From: Calothrix sp. HK-06
Lineage (GTDB): Bacteria > Cyanobacteriota > Cyanobacteriia > Cyanobacteriales > Nostocaceae
Length of the DNA: 64,000 nt
NCBI RefSeq assembly: GCF_001904745.1
Contig: NZ_MRCD01000039.1
Coordinates: 1-64,000 of the forward strand
Direction: 5' to 3'
Shown: positions 27,104 through 35,488 of the stretch, piece by piece
How positions within the stretch are numbered: the stretch's first letter is position 1
Layout of the letters: every line of letters begins with the position of its first letter
Made by a program: the position numbers and the translations under genes
Notes under the pieces: model-generated
What the model was told of the DNA's origin: nothing
The model's input: the letters and a program-made list of their open reading frames with translations, nothing else
Database searches by the model: none

Positions 27104-28375
27104 ATGAGTAAAGTTGTTTATCTTCAATGTCCGACGGGTATTTCGGGCGATATGTGTTTAGGCGCCTTAGTAAGTTTGGGTGTCCCGGTTGAGTATTTGA
27201 CAGAAAAGCTTAATTCTTTAGGAATTGAGAACGAGTATACTATCACCGCTGAATTAGTCCATCGTCACAGTACTGAAGCAACAAAAGTTCATGTAAATTT
27301 GGTGGAACACCATCATCACCATGACCATCATCATGGGCGCCATTTGCCAGAAATAGAGGCGATGATTTTGAAGGCACAGTTACCAGCGCGTGTAGAAGCA
27401 TGGAGTTTAGCGGTGTTTCGGCAATTAGCCGTTGCAGAGGGTGCAGTACATGGTGTGGCGCCAGAACGAGTACATTTTCATGAAGTTGGCGCCGTCGATG
27501 CGATAGTTGATATTGTAGGCACTTGTTTGGGTTTAGATTGGTTAGGTATTGATAATAATGAAGATGGTTTACCTTTACTTTATTGTTCAGCATTGCCAAC
27601 TGGTGGGGGAACTGTGAAAGCAGCACATGGAGTAATGGCTGTTCCTGTTCCTGCGGTATTAAAGTTATGGGAAGCGCGCGGAGTCCCTGTTTATAGTAAT
27701 GGTATTGAGAAAGAATTAGTAACGCCAACTGGTGCAGCGATAGTAACGACTTTAGCAAAACAATTTGGGGCCGCTCCAGCAATGAGTATTAAGCAAGTTG
27801 GACTAGGGGCTGGAAGTTTAAATTTATCTATATCAAATGTTTTGCAGGCTTGGTTAGGTCATTCAGACTCAGAATCTAATTCAAATATTATATCATCAGC
27901 TAGCAGTCCTTATATTGAAACAGTTTCTGTTCTTGAAACGCAAATCGATGATTTAAACCCGCAAGCTATAGGTTATTTGTACGATGAATTATTGGCTGCT
28001 GGTGCATTAGATGTATTTACGCAGTCTATCGGTATGAAAAAATCACGTCCAGGAATTTTATTAACTGTGATTTCGAGGCAAGAGAAAATCCAGCAAATTC
28101 AAGAAATTTTATTTCGGGAAACTACAACTTTAGGAATTCGTTGTTCGACGCAGCAACGTACTACACTGCAACGTCAAATTGAAACGGTCGAAACTGATTA
28201 TGGAACTGTATCTGTAAAAATTGCATGGCTTGGAGAAGCGACAAATAAAGTAGTGACGAATGTTCAACCCGAATACGAAGATTGTGCTTCTTTGGCAAGA
28301 AAATATAATATACCTTGGCGCCAAATTCAACGTCTAGCTTTACAAAGTTGGTATCAAAACAATAAGGGTAATTGA
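27104..28375 (+). CDS. larC: LarC, nickel-pincer cofactor biosynthesis protein (cyclometallase)
   Basis: Inserts nickel into the pincer cofactor of lactate racemase-type enzymes. The 423 residues start KVVYLQCPTGISGDMCLGAL and contain a His-rich run (about 67-79), ERVHFHEVGAVDAIVDIVG and TPTGAAIVTTLAKQFG; the C-terminal half has QIDDLNPQAIGYLYDELLAA and IGMKKSRPGILLTVI. Both halves are in one frame here, unlike the programmed frameshift described for Lactobacillus larC. LarB, LarE and LarA are not in this window, so the target enzyme is unknown. A degenerate C-rich repeat follows. Confidence 0.9.
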   Translation: MSKVVYLQCPTGISGDMCLGALVSLGVPVEYLTEKLNSLGIENEYTITAELVHRHSTEATKVHVNLVEHHHHHDHHHGRHLPEIEAMILKAQLPARVEAWSLAVFRQLAVAEGAVHGVAPERVHFHEVGAVDAIVDIVGTCLGLDWLGIDNNEDGLPLLYCSALPTGGGTVKAAHGVMAVPVPAVLKLWEARGVPVYSNGIEKELVTPTGAAIVTTLAKQFGAAPAMSIKQVGLGAGSLNLSISNVLQAWLGHSDSESNSNIISSASSPYIETVSVLETQIDDLNPQAIGYLYDELLAAGALDVFTQSIGMKKSRPGILLTVISRQEKIQQIQEILFRETTTLGIRCSTQQRTTLQRQIETVETDYGTVSVKIAWLGEATNKVVTNVQPEYEDCASLARKYNIPWRQIQRLALQSWYQNNKGN

Positions 28376-28404
28376 TCCCCCCAACCCCCTTAAAAAGGGG
28401 AGCT
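28374..28404. repeat. Degenerate CCCCCC-AACCCCC-TTAAAAAGGGG repeat after larC
   Basis: ATCCCCCCAACCCCCTTAAA AAGGGG is a diverged copy of the C-rich hairpin at 10865-10896. It starts at the larC stop codon and can form a stem, so it may also act as a terminator. Confidence 0.6.
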
Positions 28405-28466
28405 AAGAGATAATGCAAATTCCCCCGAATTCACGGGGGATAATTAGGATTATATTATATCCGCTT

Positions 28467-29027
28467 TTACTTAGATTCCTTAAGACCACGCTTTACTGTT
28501 TCAGTTTCATCTTTGCCAGCTTGCTTGATGCCTTCAATTGGATTTCCAATTGTTTTTTCAGCTTGGTCTGCTGCATAGCCAGGAGCATCTTGTGAATTGT
28601 TCTTGATGTTTTTCAAGCCCTTCTTGGTAGACTTACCGAAACTGTCAGCTTCGTCCTGTAATTTATCTTTAACAGACTCAGCTTTTTGTTGAACGTTTTC
28701 TCCTAATTTGTCGCTATCTCTTGCAACGCGACTTGCATTTTTTGCAACGTTAGATGAACTTTTCTTAATGTTTTCTTCTGCTTGACGCTTGAGTGCTTCA
28801 GCACGAGATTCTATGCTACCAAGTGCGCGTGAGTCTCTATCGCTAAAGTTATTCATTCCGCCTTCGTAATCGTTAAGAGCACCTGTATCTTTTGGTGCAT
28901 AATATTCAGATTTTTCTCCAGCATTAGGCTTTAATGTAGCAGCTAGGGAAGTACTAACGCTTGAAAAAAACAAGAACATGCCTAGTACTACAACAGCTAA
29001 AGCCTTTAATGGACGCAATTTTTTCAT
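28467..29027 (-). CDS. Exported LEA-like/apolipoprotein-like helical protein
   Basis: 186 residues. A signal peptide of about 29 residues (MKKLRPLKALAVVVLGMFLF, then a site near SLAA) is followed by a long, charged, helical region with repeated Lys-Asp/Glu patterns (EALKRQAEENIKKSS, NVQQKAESVKDKLQDEADSF). The composition resembles late-embryogenesis-abundant or amphipathic stress proteins. Function is inferred only. The ATG at 29027 is preferred over a start two codons upstream. The next upstream gene on the same strand encodes a similar exported protein, suggesting a stress-related pair. Confidence 0.7.
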   Translation of the reverse strand: MKKLRPLKALAVVVLGMFLFFSSVSTSLAATLKPNAGEKSEYYAPKDTGALNDYEGGMNNFSDRDSRALGSIESRAEALKRQAEENIKKSSSNVAKNASRVARDSDKLGENVQQKAESVKDKLQDEADSFGKSTKKGLKNIKNNSQDAPGYAADQAEKTIGNPIEGIKQAGKDETETVKRGLKESK

Positions 29028-29099
29028 TACCACTGCTCCTCTTTATTTAAGTTTCTGATTGATTTGAGATAAATTTTTAGCTTTAAGCTAATCGCGCTT

Positions 29100-29615
29100 T
29101 TATTTGCCAACAGCAGGATTTTTTTGTAGCTCAGGTCGAGCAGATGCTTCGTCTGACTTATCTTTTAAAAACGCAGATGCATCTTTAACTGATTCTGTTA
29201 CTGTTTCAACTCGGTCTTTAAGCCGTTCACCAACACCTTCTTCGCGTTGAATTAATCCACCTGGTTTTGGTTGAAAATCTTTTTCGGTGATGATAGGCAT
29301 TTCAGCTTCTTTTTGAGCGCGACCTGCTGGAGTTTCCGCACCTGGATATAACATTTCGGTTTCGCGAGTTGCTACTCGTTGTGTAGTATTCAAGCTCGCT
29401 TTTTCGTTACCCTTTTCATTTCTTGTAAATTTATCCCCACCACCCTTGTAAGGATTATTGGCGCCACCCATTTGTACAGGTTGGCTATTTGGATTGGCAG
29501 CTTGTGTATCTGCTGATGCACACGCAGTTGTTATCATCAACAAAACTGCAAATAAGGTAGCAGTTACAATTTTACGTAAGCTTACTAGCTTGATACTAGA
29601 AAATAAGGCTTTCAC
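29100..29615 (-). CDS. Putative exported lipoprotein, LEA-like C-terminus (DUF6658-like)
   Basis: 171 residues. The N-terminus has a hydrophobic signal segment ending LLMITTACASADTQ, a weak lipobox with Cys32, so it may be lipid-anchored. The middle is Gly/Asn-rich (NPYKGGGDKFTRNEKGNEK), and the C-terminus has ERLKDRVETVTESVKDASAF, like the neighbouring protein. It lies 72 bases upstream of that gene on the same strand and has AGGAGGG close before its ATG. The two probably form an operon. Function unknown. Confidence 0.7.
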   Translation of the reverse strand: MKALFSSIKLVSLRKIVTATLFAVLLMITTACASADTQAANPNSQPVQMGGANNPYKGGGDKFTRNEKGNEKASLNTTQRVATRETEMLYPGAETPAGRAQKEAEMPIITEKDFQPKPGGLIQREEGVGERLKDRVETVTESVKDASAFLKDKSDEASARPELQKNPAVGK

Positions 29616-29984
29616 TTAGCCCTCCTGAGATTCAAGATTAATTTGTATAGCAATTCGCACACGCAGCAATTTTCACACGTTGGTTATCGTCATGCTGGAC
29701 GCTTACGAACAACAATTCACAATATAGAAATATCAATTAGCCTTTGTCCTCTAACAAAAGTCTAGTAATCCTTAACCGTTAGAATGATATACTTGCTTCT
29801 CAAGAGGTATATAAGCTAATTTAATAAATATTGAGCTTGATTGAGCTTGTATTTTTTTAATACAGTAGTTCTCACTAATGTTTAAATCAATTTGAACGAA
29901 TAGTATTTTTATTTTTTTTACAATCAATGAACTTTTTTATATAACATTGCATCTAAATAATATTACAATGTTGTAAAAACAATC
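29616..29984. other. AT-rich intergenic region between divergent genes
   Basis: About 369 bp, very AT-rich, with no gene or repeat that I can support. It should contain the promoters of the exported-protein pair and of the flippase-like gene. Confidence 0.4.
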
Positions 29985-30932
29985 ATGTCGATATTCAAGC
30001 GGATACTGCGCTGGTTAATTTTGGGTGGAACGTTATTTTTTTTGGCAAAAGCCTTGAAAGATAATTGGTACTCGATAGTGGCTATTCATATTGATGAAGC
30101 GGGATGGGCTATTCTTAGTATTGCCACTGGTGTAACTTTACTGGCACACACTTGGGCAGGTTTGGTATGGACTTGGGTGTTAAGAGAATTAAAGGCGCCT
30201 GTGCCAACTTTCCATTTTATCCAAGTTTACCTCAAAACTAACATTGCAAAATATTTACCAGGTAACGTTTGGCATCACTGGGGAAGAATTGTTGCAGCCA
30301 AAAAAGCGCAAGTACCTACAGGGGTTGCGACATTAAGCGTTTTACTCGAACCATTATTAATGGCAGCAGCAGCAACAGTAGTGATTGTTTTATTTGGCAA
30401 CCAGTTTACCACATTAACAGACAACACAATTGTGCAAATTATGCAAGTGCTTTTGTTAATAATAGCGCTTTGTGTTTTCCATCCCCGCTTTCTCAATCCA
30501 ATTTTAAGTTTTCTACAAAAGCTCAAGTTAAAGAATAAAAAAACTGGTTCTACCGAAGAATCGTCTGAATCTACGACAAGCTTACGTTTAGAACGCTATC
30601 CTTTAAAGCCGTTATTGGGAGAACTGACTTTTTTATTATTGCGTGCTTCAGGGTTTATTTTAACTGTATTTGCACTTGCCCCTGTACAGTTACATCAGCT
30701 TCCCATACTCTTAAGCGCATTTAGTCTTGCTTGGTTGCTCGGATTGATTACACCCGGCGCCCCAGGTGGTTTAGGAGTTTTTGAAGCAACAGCGATTGTT
30801 ATATTACAGTATCACTTTCCTAGCGCTTTAGTAATTAGCGCAGCTGCTTTATACCGCTTAATCAGCATTTTCGCTGAAAGCGCAGGTGCAGCACTCGCGT
30901 TTGCAGATGAGCGACTAACCATTAACTTTTAA
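29985..30932 (+). CDS. UPF0104 / lysylphosphatidylglycerol synthase-TM-like membrane protein
   Basis: 315 residues with about eight hydrophobic segments. It shows the family traits PGNVWHHWGRIVAAKKAQ and LLSAFSLAWLLGLITPGAPG followed by GLGVFEATAIVIL. Relatives are the membrane part of lysyl-phosphatidylglycerol synthases and stand-alone lipid flippase-like proteins. There is no soluble aminoacyl transfer domain, so it is not a full MprF. Its stop overlaps the stop of the convergent gene by four bases. Confidence 0.85.
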   Translation: MSIFKRILRWLILGGTLFFLAKALKDNWYSIVAIHIDEAGWAILSIATGVTLLAHTWAGLVWTWVLRELKAPVPTFHFIQVYLKTNIAKYLPGNVWHHWGRIVAAKKAQVPTGVATLSVLLEPLLMAAAATVVIVLFGNQFTTLTDNTIVQIMQVLLLIIALCVFHPRFLNPILSFLQKLKLKNKKTGSTEESSESTTSLRLERYPLKPLLGELTFLLLRASGFILTVFALAPVQLHQLPILLSAFSLAWLLGLITPGAPGGLGVFEATAIVILQYHFPSALVISAAALYRLISIFAESAGAALAFADERLTINF

Positions 30933-32269
30933 GCTTTTAACTGGGAAAACACTCGGTAAGCGTCTAAGTCGTTAATTCGAGTTTTATTATCATTCTCATT
31001 AACTACCTTTTCTTGTTCCATCATGATTAAGTTGTATTCAACGTTTTCAGCGTAAATAGCAAATGTGATATTAAAAATTTCGATAAAATTAATTACCCAT
31101 TTACATTCGTCTTCTGGATATTTATCATAATAACGAATTAAATCAGCAATCCTCATATCTAAATGATTACGTGAATTTTTGGAAATTAAAACTAACTTTA
31201 GTAGCACAACTACTAAAGTTAGTGGATTTCCTTGAGAAAGTAACATAATGAATAAAGTCGAGGGTTCGCGTCCGTTTTCCGTAGTTAAACAGTCGATTAC
31301 TTTATTACAAGTCCTTAGAACAAAATCTTTACTGATAGTGCGTTCGTGATATTCTTGTTTCCATATATCTAGCTTATCAGCTAGTTGTTGCTTAAGAGTT
31401 TCAACAAAATCTTGCTGTTGAACCGAAAAAATTAAATACTTTTGTAAACTAATTTTAAAATCTAAAAAGCTTTGATTTTGAACTTGTTTTATAAAAATAT
31501 TGGCAATATTCTCATAGCTAAAAACACCTTTCTTTAAAACTATAGTTTTGATTAACCTAAGAACATTATCTCCTAAAATACTGGGATTTCGATAGCGTGT
31601 AGTAATTGAGCTTGTCGGAACACATGCTTGTGATTGTGAGCGCGCGATATACATTGCTAGCTCAAACTTATACTTTTCTTTCAAAACTTTAGAAAGTTTC
31701 CTAGCAGCTTCTTTCTGCTCTTTAGGATTATCTTCTTTCAAAGATTGGGCAAGTAGTAAATATGAGCTATAGCGATTAACCCAATGTCCCTTCACTTGTT
31801 CATCATGACGATGGGCAAATAGCTGTAACTCTTGATAATCTGTACTCTTAATAAAATTATCTAACCAAGTTCGAGCTATTTTAATTTTAGAAGGAGTATT
31901 AGGAGTAATCTGAAGTTTATAGTTACCTATTAACTCAACCAACTCACAAATATATTTTTTTCTTCTAGTACTTTCCCAGTTATTAATCAAAATATAGCAG
32001 CAGCGCTTAATAGTATTGCGAAACTCCTGCTCTGAATGTTCCAAAAAAACGATATACAGCCCCAAAGAAGACTTTGAGGCTTCTGAGTCCAGGCAATCGA
32101 TAAAAGAACGCTTAAAAACTCGTAGAACTTCCTCTGGTTGCCAGCTTTTTACAATTCGCAGTAAAAAACTGTACATTTTTTCTTGGACGTTCTGTAATTT
32201 AATGCGTTTGTCCTTCGATTTCGGAAGATGTCGATTACCCTGACCATGTGGCAAGCTATTAACGATCAT
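30929..32269 (-). CDS. Unknown helical protein
   Basis: 446 residues, AT-rich, rich in Lys, Leu and Ile, almost entirely predicted helix. It begins MIVNSLPHGQGNRHLPKSKD. No signal peptide, membrane segment or catalytic motif is clear; segments such as TWLDNFIKSTDYQELQLFA and ARKLSKVLKEKYKFELAMYI suggest a helical-repeat scaffold. The composition is poorer in GC than its neighbours, which may mark lateral transfer. The ATG at 32269 is preferred over a TTG start further upstream. I do not recognise a family. Confidence 0.6.
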   Translation of the reverse strand: MIVNSLPHGQGNRHLPKSKDKRIKLQNVQEKMYSFLLRIVKSWQPEEVLRVFKRSFIDCLDSEASKSSLGLYIVFLEHSEQEFRNTIKRCCYILINNWESTRRKKYICELVELIGNYKLQITPNTPSKIKIARTWLDNFIKSTDYQELQLFAHRHDEQVKGHWVNRYSSYLLLAQSLKEDNPKEQKEAARKLSKVLKEKYKFELAMYIARSQSQACVPTSSITTRYRNPSILGDNVLRLIKTIVLKKGVFSYENIANIFIKQVQNQSFLDFKISLQKYLIFSVQQQDFVETLKQQLADKLDIWKQEYHERTISKDFVLRTCNKVIDCLTTENGREPSTLFIMLLSQGNPLTLVVVLLKLVLISKNSRNHLDMRIADLIRYYDKYPEDECKWVINFIEIFNITFAIYAENVEYNLIMMEQEKVVNENDNKTRINDLDAYRVFSQLKA

Positions 32270-32530
32270 TACGCTACCCAAGACCAACAGTCCTCTGCCT
32301 CCTTTTCACCAGCTTAACCTTGCTTATCTACAGTATCAATCTATCCTCACTAAAATATTTACTTTTTTCACAGAAAATTAATAAACCCGCAATTCTATAT
32401 GTAAATTCATTGAACTTTATTTAAGTAACTACTGATATCCACCAAGATAAATGTAGAAGTTATGCTACATATTATACGTATTAGTAAACACAAGTACTAT
32501 TAAAATGAGAAGAATCATCATGCCAAAAAA

Positions 32531-32630
32531 TTCCTAGAGGATAAATTCTATAGCTATATATCCTCTAGGAAAATCACAATGGTGCCCAAAATTCCTAGAG
32601 GATAAGTTCTACATATATATCCTCTAGGAA
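32531..32630. repeat. Two adjacent TTCCTAGAGGATA...TATCCTCTAGGAA hairpins
   Basis: Copy one has arms at 32531-32543 and 32559-32571; copy two has arms at 32592-32604 and 32618-32630. Both have identical perfect 13-base arms with different AT loops, spaced 61 bases apart. No other copy was seen in the window. Confidence 0.85.
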
Positions 32631-32771
32631 AATTAACGCGCAGTGCTGACGGGGTGTTGAACATAGCAAATGCTGAAGCTGTATAAAAATTACGCTAGCT
32701 ATACAAATGAATTAGTAAATTAGGAGTTTTTTTGCAATAAACACGTAATTATTCAAAAAATAAGTAGTAAT

Positions 32772-32950
32772 TAGGACTTACGCACTGTACAAACTACTTC
32801 TCTTGTGCTTCAACGTGAATACATCGTTTTAGCATTTTAGGAATTACCCTTTTAATACTAACGGTGCCTTCAGGTTAGTCAAATAAACTAACTAAAAGCT
32901 TGAAAAACAGTACCTGCTACTTTGACTTTTCTGTCAATGCGTAAGTCCTA
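32772..32950. mobile_element. MITE-like element with TAGGACTTACGCA terminal inverted repeats
   Basis: A 179-bp element with perfect 13-base ends TAGGACTTACGCA (32772-32784) and TGCGTAAGTCCTA (32938-32950). It is flanked on both sides by GTAAT, which fits a 5-bp target duplication. There is no transposase or open frame inside, so it would need a transposase in trans. The AGGACTTACGCA end is one I recall from cyanobacterial repeats, but the family cannot be named here. Confidence 0.75.
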
Positions 32951-33135
32951 GTAATATTTACGTTAATCTTATCGTGTGAAGATATAGCACTCTGTTGTGC
33001 TTTGATAACGATATTTTAATAATTCTTTCTCAGTGTCTCTGTGGAAAAAAACACTATATCACCACACAAGGCTTGCGATACCTATGCTACAACATGCCAA
33101 AATTAATGATATTAAGTACGAGTAAATACAATAAA

Positions 33136-33155
33136 AGACCGAGTGTAATCGGTCT
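33136..33155 (-). terminator. Terminator of tRNA-Leu
   Basis: AGACCGA and TCGGTCT form a 7-base stem with a GTGTAA loop. On the minus strand it is followed by TTTTATTG, about 20 bases past the tRNA 3' end. Confidence 0.75.
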
Positions 33156-33173
33156 CTTAAAAAGTCTATTATA

Positions 33174-33559
33174 TGGGGGCGGAGGGACTTGAACCCTCAC
33201 GACCGTTTAAGGTCAACGGATTTTCATCCTTTTGTAGCTTTCACTACTACCAACTTTGAATCAACTGTAGGTTTTAAGGATTGGACTCTCCCTTTACCCT
33301 CGGCTTAACGTTAGGGTAGCTCCCGTCGAGTCTCTGCACCTTCCAATCAGTTAGGAGTTAAGAGTTACGAGTTAAGAGTTAAAAACACTCAGCACGACTA
33401 CTCTGCACTTTTTACTTTCTTTGGCTTGGCTCAGGATTGCCATATCTATAAAAATATAGAATTAGGTTTCCCTGAATTTGAGAGCTTACACTTGAAGGAT
33501 TTCTCACAGCAAGGCTCAGTTGTCTAAGTCCGTAGCGTCTACCATTCCGCCACGCCCCC
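33174..33559 (-). tRNA. trnL-UAA: tRNA-Leu(UAA) interrupted by a group I intron
   Basis: The 5' exon (33559 to 33526) begins GGGGGCGTGGCGGAATGG and ends ACGGACTT. The 3' exon (33224 to 33174) is AAAATCCGT, the long variable arm GTTGACCTTAAACGGTC, then GAGGGTTCAAGTCCCTC and CGCCCCCA. Joined, they make a normal class II leucine tRNA: 7-base acceptor stem GGGGGCG/CGCCCCC, anticodon loop CTTAAAA with UAA. No CCA is encoded. The intron sits between U34 and A35, the classic site for cyanobacterial and chloroplast trnL introns. Confidence 0.96.
33225..33525 (-). other. Group I intron in tRNA-Leu(UAA)
   Basis: 301 bases. It begins AGACAACTGAGCCTTGC and ends with the expected G after CAAAAGGAT. Core elements seen on the minus strand are AATTCAGGGAAACCTAA (P/Q region), CAATCCTGAGCCAAGCC (P3-P4-P5 part) and GGTGCAGAGACTCGACGGGA (R/S/P7 region). 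An extra AT-rich stem region in the middle carries repeated heptamers of the GAGTTAA/TAACTCT type (33350-33385), where P6b length repeats are known in Nostoc. It contains no homing-endonuclease frame and should self-splice. Confidence 0.9.
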
Positions 33560-33789
33560 AAAATATAATTTGGGTTTCAAAGTGAAGGCATCAACTGCCC
33601 CCTATATATTTGACCATCAATTATGTAATTTGTCCAACATTTTTCCAAAAAAATTGAAAAATTTTTTTGAATCAAGATTTATGAGTAGCTGGCGCCGTTA
33701 AAATCAATCAAACTGGACTTCCCGCAAGTGGGCATTCAGCCTATGATGGGAATAGTGCAGTTATCTCAAAACAACAGAACCTTATATAT

Positions 33790-34029
33790 ATGATGACGAC
33801 GCTTTTATCTTCGACGATGATTGTACCCCTGCTGTACTTGGCTCTAGCTGGAGCTTATCTTTTAGTGTTGCCGTTCATCATCGTGTATTACATGAAGCTA
33901 CGCTGGTACTCAGTAAGCTCATTTGAGCGTGCATTTATGTACTTTTTAGTATTTTTGTTCCTCCCAGGGTTGCTCGTTTTGTCTCCTTTCCTCAATTTTC
34001 GGCCCAAGCGTCGGCAAATTGAAGCTTAA
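33790..34029 (+). CDS. ndhL: NAD(P)H-quinone oxidoreductase subunit L
   Basis: Small membrane subunit of the cyanobacterial NDH-1 complex on the thylakoid membrane, used in respiration and cyclic electron flow. 79 residues with two hydrophobic segments (about 10-33 and 46-66) and the typical [20 protein letters not shown] loop, followed by LNFRPKRRQ. Two ATGs lie at the start (33790, 33793). It heads a run with DUF3007 and trpA. Confidence 0.92.
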   Translation: MMTTLLSSTMIVPLLYLALAGAYLLVLPFIIVYYMKLRWYSVSSFERAFMYFLVFLFLPGLLVLSPFLNFRPKRRQIEA

Positions 34030-34070
34030 AATCATAAATCAAGAACTTTTCGATAGGTCATGACAACTTT

Positions 34071-34379
34071 ATGCGACGTATAGACGCGATTGTTATTGTA
34101 TTAGGCGTTTTCTTATCAGGTGGCTTAGGGTACGTAATATTCCAGCAATTTGGCTTTGATAGCCAATCTGCTGGTATTTGGACTCAATTGGTACTTGTCG
34201 TCGGCTTAATTGGTTGGCTCGTGACCTATCTCGGACGCGCGGTAGGAAATAAAATGACTTACCATGAGCAACGTCAACAATATGAAGAAGCTTATTTTGA
34301 AAAACGTCTAAACGAGCTTACCCCCGAAGAGCTAGAAAAAATTCAAGCCGAGATTGAACAAGAAAAGAAAGCTAAATAG
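34071..34379 (+). CDS. DUF3007 family membrane protein
   Basis: 102 residues, two membrane segments (about 5-25 and 38-56) and a charged helical tail (YEEAYFEKRLNELTPEELEK). Found in cyanobacteria and plants behind ndhL. The pattern MRRIDAIVIVLGVFLSGGLG is typical of the family. Function is unsettled. It starts 41 bases after ndhL and is followed 34 bases later by trpA, so the three are probably one transcript. Confidence 0.85.
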   Translation: MRRIDAIVIVLGVFLSGGLGYVIFQQFGFDSQSAGIWTQLVLVVGLIGWLVTYLGRAVGNKMTYHEQRQQYEEAYFEKRLNELTPEELEKIQAEIEQEKKAK

Positions 34380-34413
34380 TTTTTAAGTACTAATAAAATT
34401 TGAATATTTGATA

Positions 34414-35208
34414 ATGACTGCTATTTCTGATTGTTTTAAGACTTTGGCACAAACAAATTCATGTGCCTTAATTCCTTTCATTACTGCTGGAGACCCAGAT
34501 TTACATACTACTGCAGCTGCTTTACAGGTTCTTGACACTAGCGGCGCCAGTATAATTGAGTTGGGGGTTCCATATTCAGACCCGCTTGCAGATGGGCCTG
34601 TAATTCAGGCAGCAGCAACACGCGCACTGACTAATGGAACGACGCTGCCATCTGTGTTAGAGATGTTGAAAGCAACCACACCTAAACTTTCGGCACCAAT
34701 AATTCTTTTTACTTACTACAACCCAATATTAAATCGCGGTATTGATAATTTTCTTGAACAAGTAAAATCATCGGGAGTTGCAGGGCTAGTAGTTCCTGAT
34801 TTACCTTTAGAAGAATCTGCGACCCTACTCGAACCCGCTGCTGCTATGGATATTGATGTAACGCTGTTAGTAGCGCCAACTAGCTCAAAGGAACGAATTG
34901 AAGCTATTGCTCGCGCATCACAGGGTTTTATTTACTTAGTCAGCGTTACAGGAGTAACAGGAGTACGTACTCAACTTGAAACACGGGTATCAGATTTAAT
35001 AGAAGAAATTCGTGCTGTTACTGATAAGCCAATCGGCGTAGGCTTTGGAATATCACAAGCCGAACAAGCTCGTCAGGTCAAAGATTGGGGCGCCGACGCA
35101 GTAATAGTCGGCAGTGCTGTAGTTAAACGTTTAGCTCAAGGTACGCCACAACAAGGTTTAGAGTCGGTAAGTGAATTTACGAAGAGTCTCAAACACGCAA
35201 TTACTTAG
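34414..35208 (+). CDS. trpA: Tryptophan synthase alpha subunit
   Basis: Cleaves indole-3-glycerol phosphate to indole and glyceraldehyde 3-phosphate. The 264-residue TIM barrel has the catalytic Glu in [20 protein letters not shown] and the catalytic Asp in [14 protein letters not shown], and the phosphate-binding loop [15 protein letters not shown]. The ATG at 34414 is used rather than a TTG two codons earlier. The position behind ndhL and DUF3007 is common in cyanobacteria. Confidence 0.96.
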   Translation: MTAISDCFKTLAQTNSCALIPFITAGDPDLHTTAAALQVLDTSGASIIELGVPYSDPLADGPVIQAAATRALTNGTTLPSVLEMLKATTPKLSAPIILFTYYNPILNRGIDNFLEQVKSSGVAGLVVPDLPLEESATLLEPAAAMDIDVTLLVAPTSSKERIEAIARASQGFIYLVSVTGVTGVRTQLETRVSDLIEEIRAVTDKPIGVGFGISQAEQARQVKDWGADAVIVGSAVVKRLAQGTPQQGLESVSEFTKSLKHAIT

Positions 35209-35488
35209 TTCATAAATAATTCCAATACTAATTAGTGATTTTTACCCTGAAAGGTGATTATAAAAAGTGTTAAGAGTAACAAGAGTATCACCCTACGTAG
35301 TAGACAATTTAACAGTTATCGTCTTGAATATATAAAGCGTATGTCGGACGGGCGCGCACCGAGATGGCGCCATGTATTTTTTGAAGGCGGTCAGATAAAG
35401 TTAGTTGAGGTATAAATAGATGAATGAGTGTGAGAGTGTATAAGGAAATTATGAATATTGTTACATCGCTTGAAGGGAAGGGGGCGCG

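Larger units (their letters stand above)
32270..33173. other. Repeat-rich intergenic region
   Basis: About 900 bp with no gene that I support. It contains two near-identical hairpins (32531-32571, 32592-32630), a MITE-like element (32772-32950) and the tRNA-Leu terminator (33136-33155). It seems to be a landing zone for small repeats. Confidence 0.6.

Noticed and set aside
27243-27782. A 179-residue open frame on the minus strand opposite larC
   Set aside because: It is the antisense of the His-rich and Val-rich larC sequence, with an odd Leu/His/Gln composition and no start signal.
33350-33385. CRISPR-like short direct repeats
   Set aside because: They are short heptamers inside the group I intron without spacers; no CRISPR array was seen anywhere in the window.
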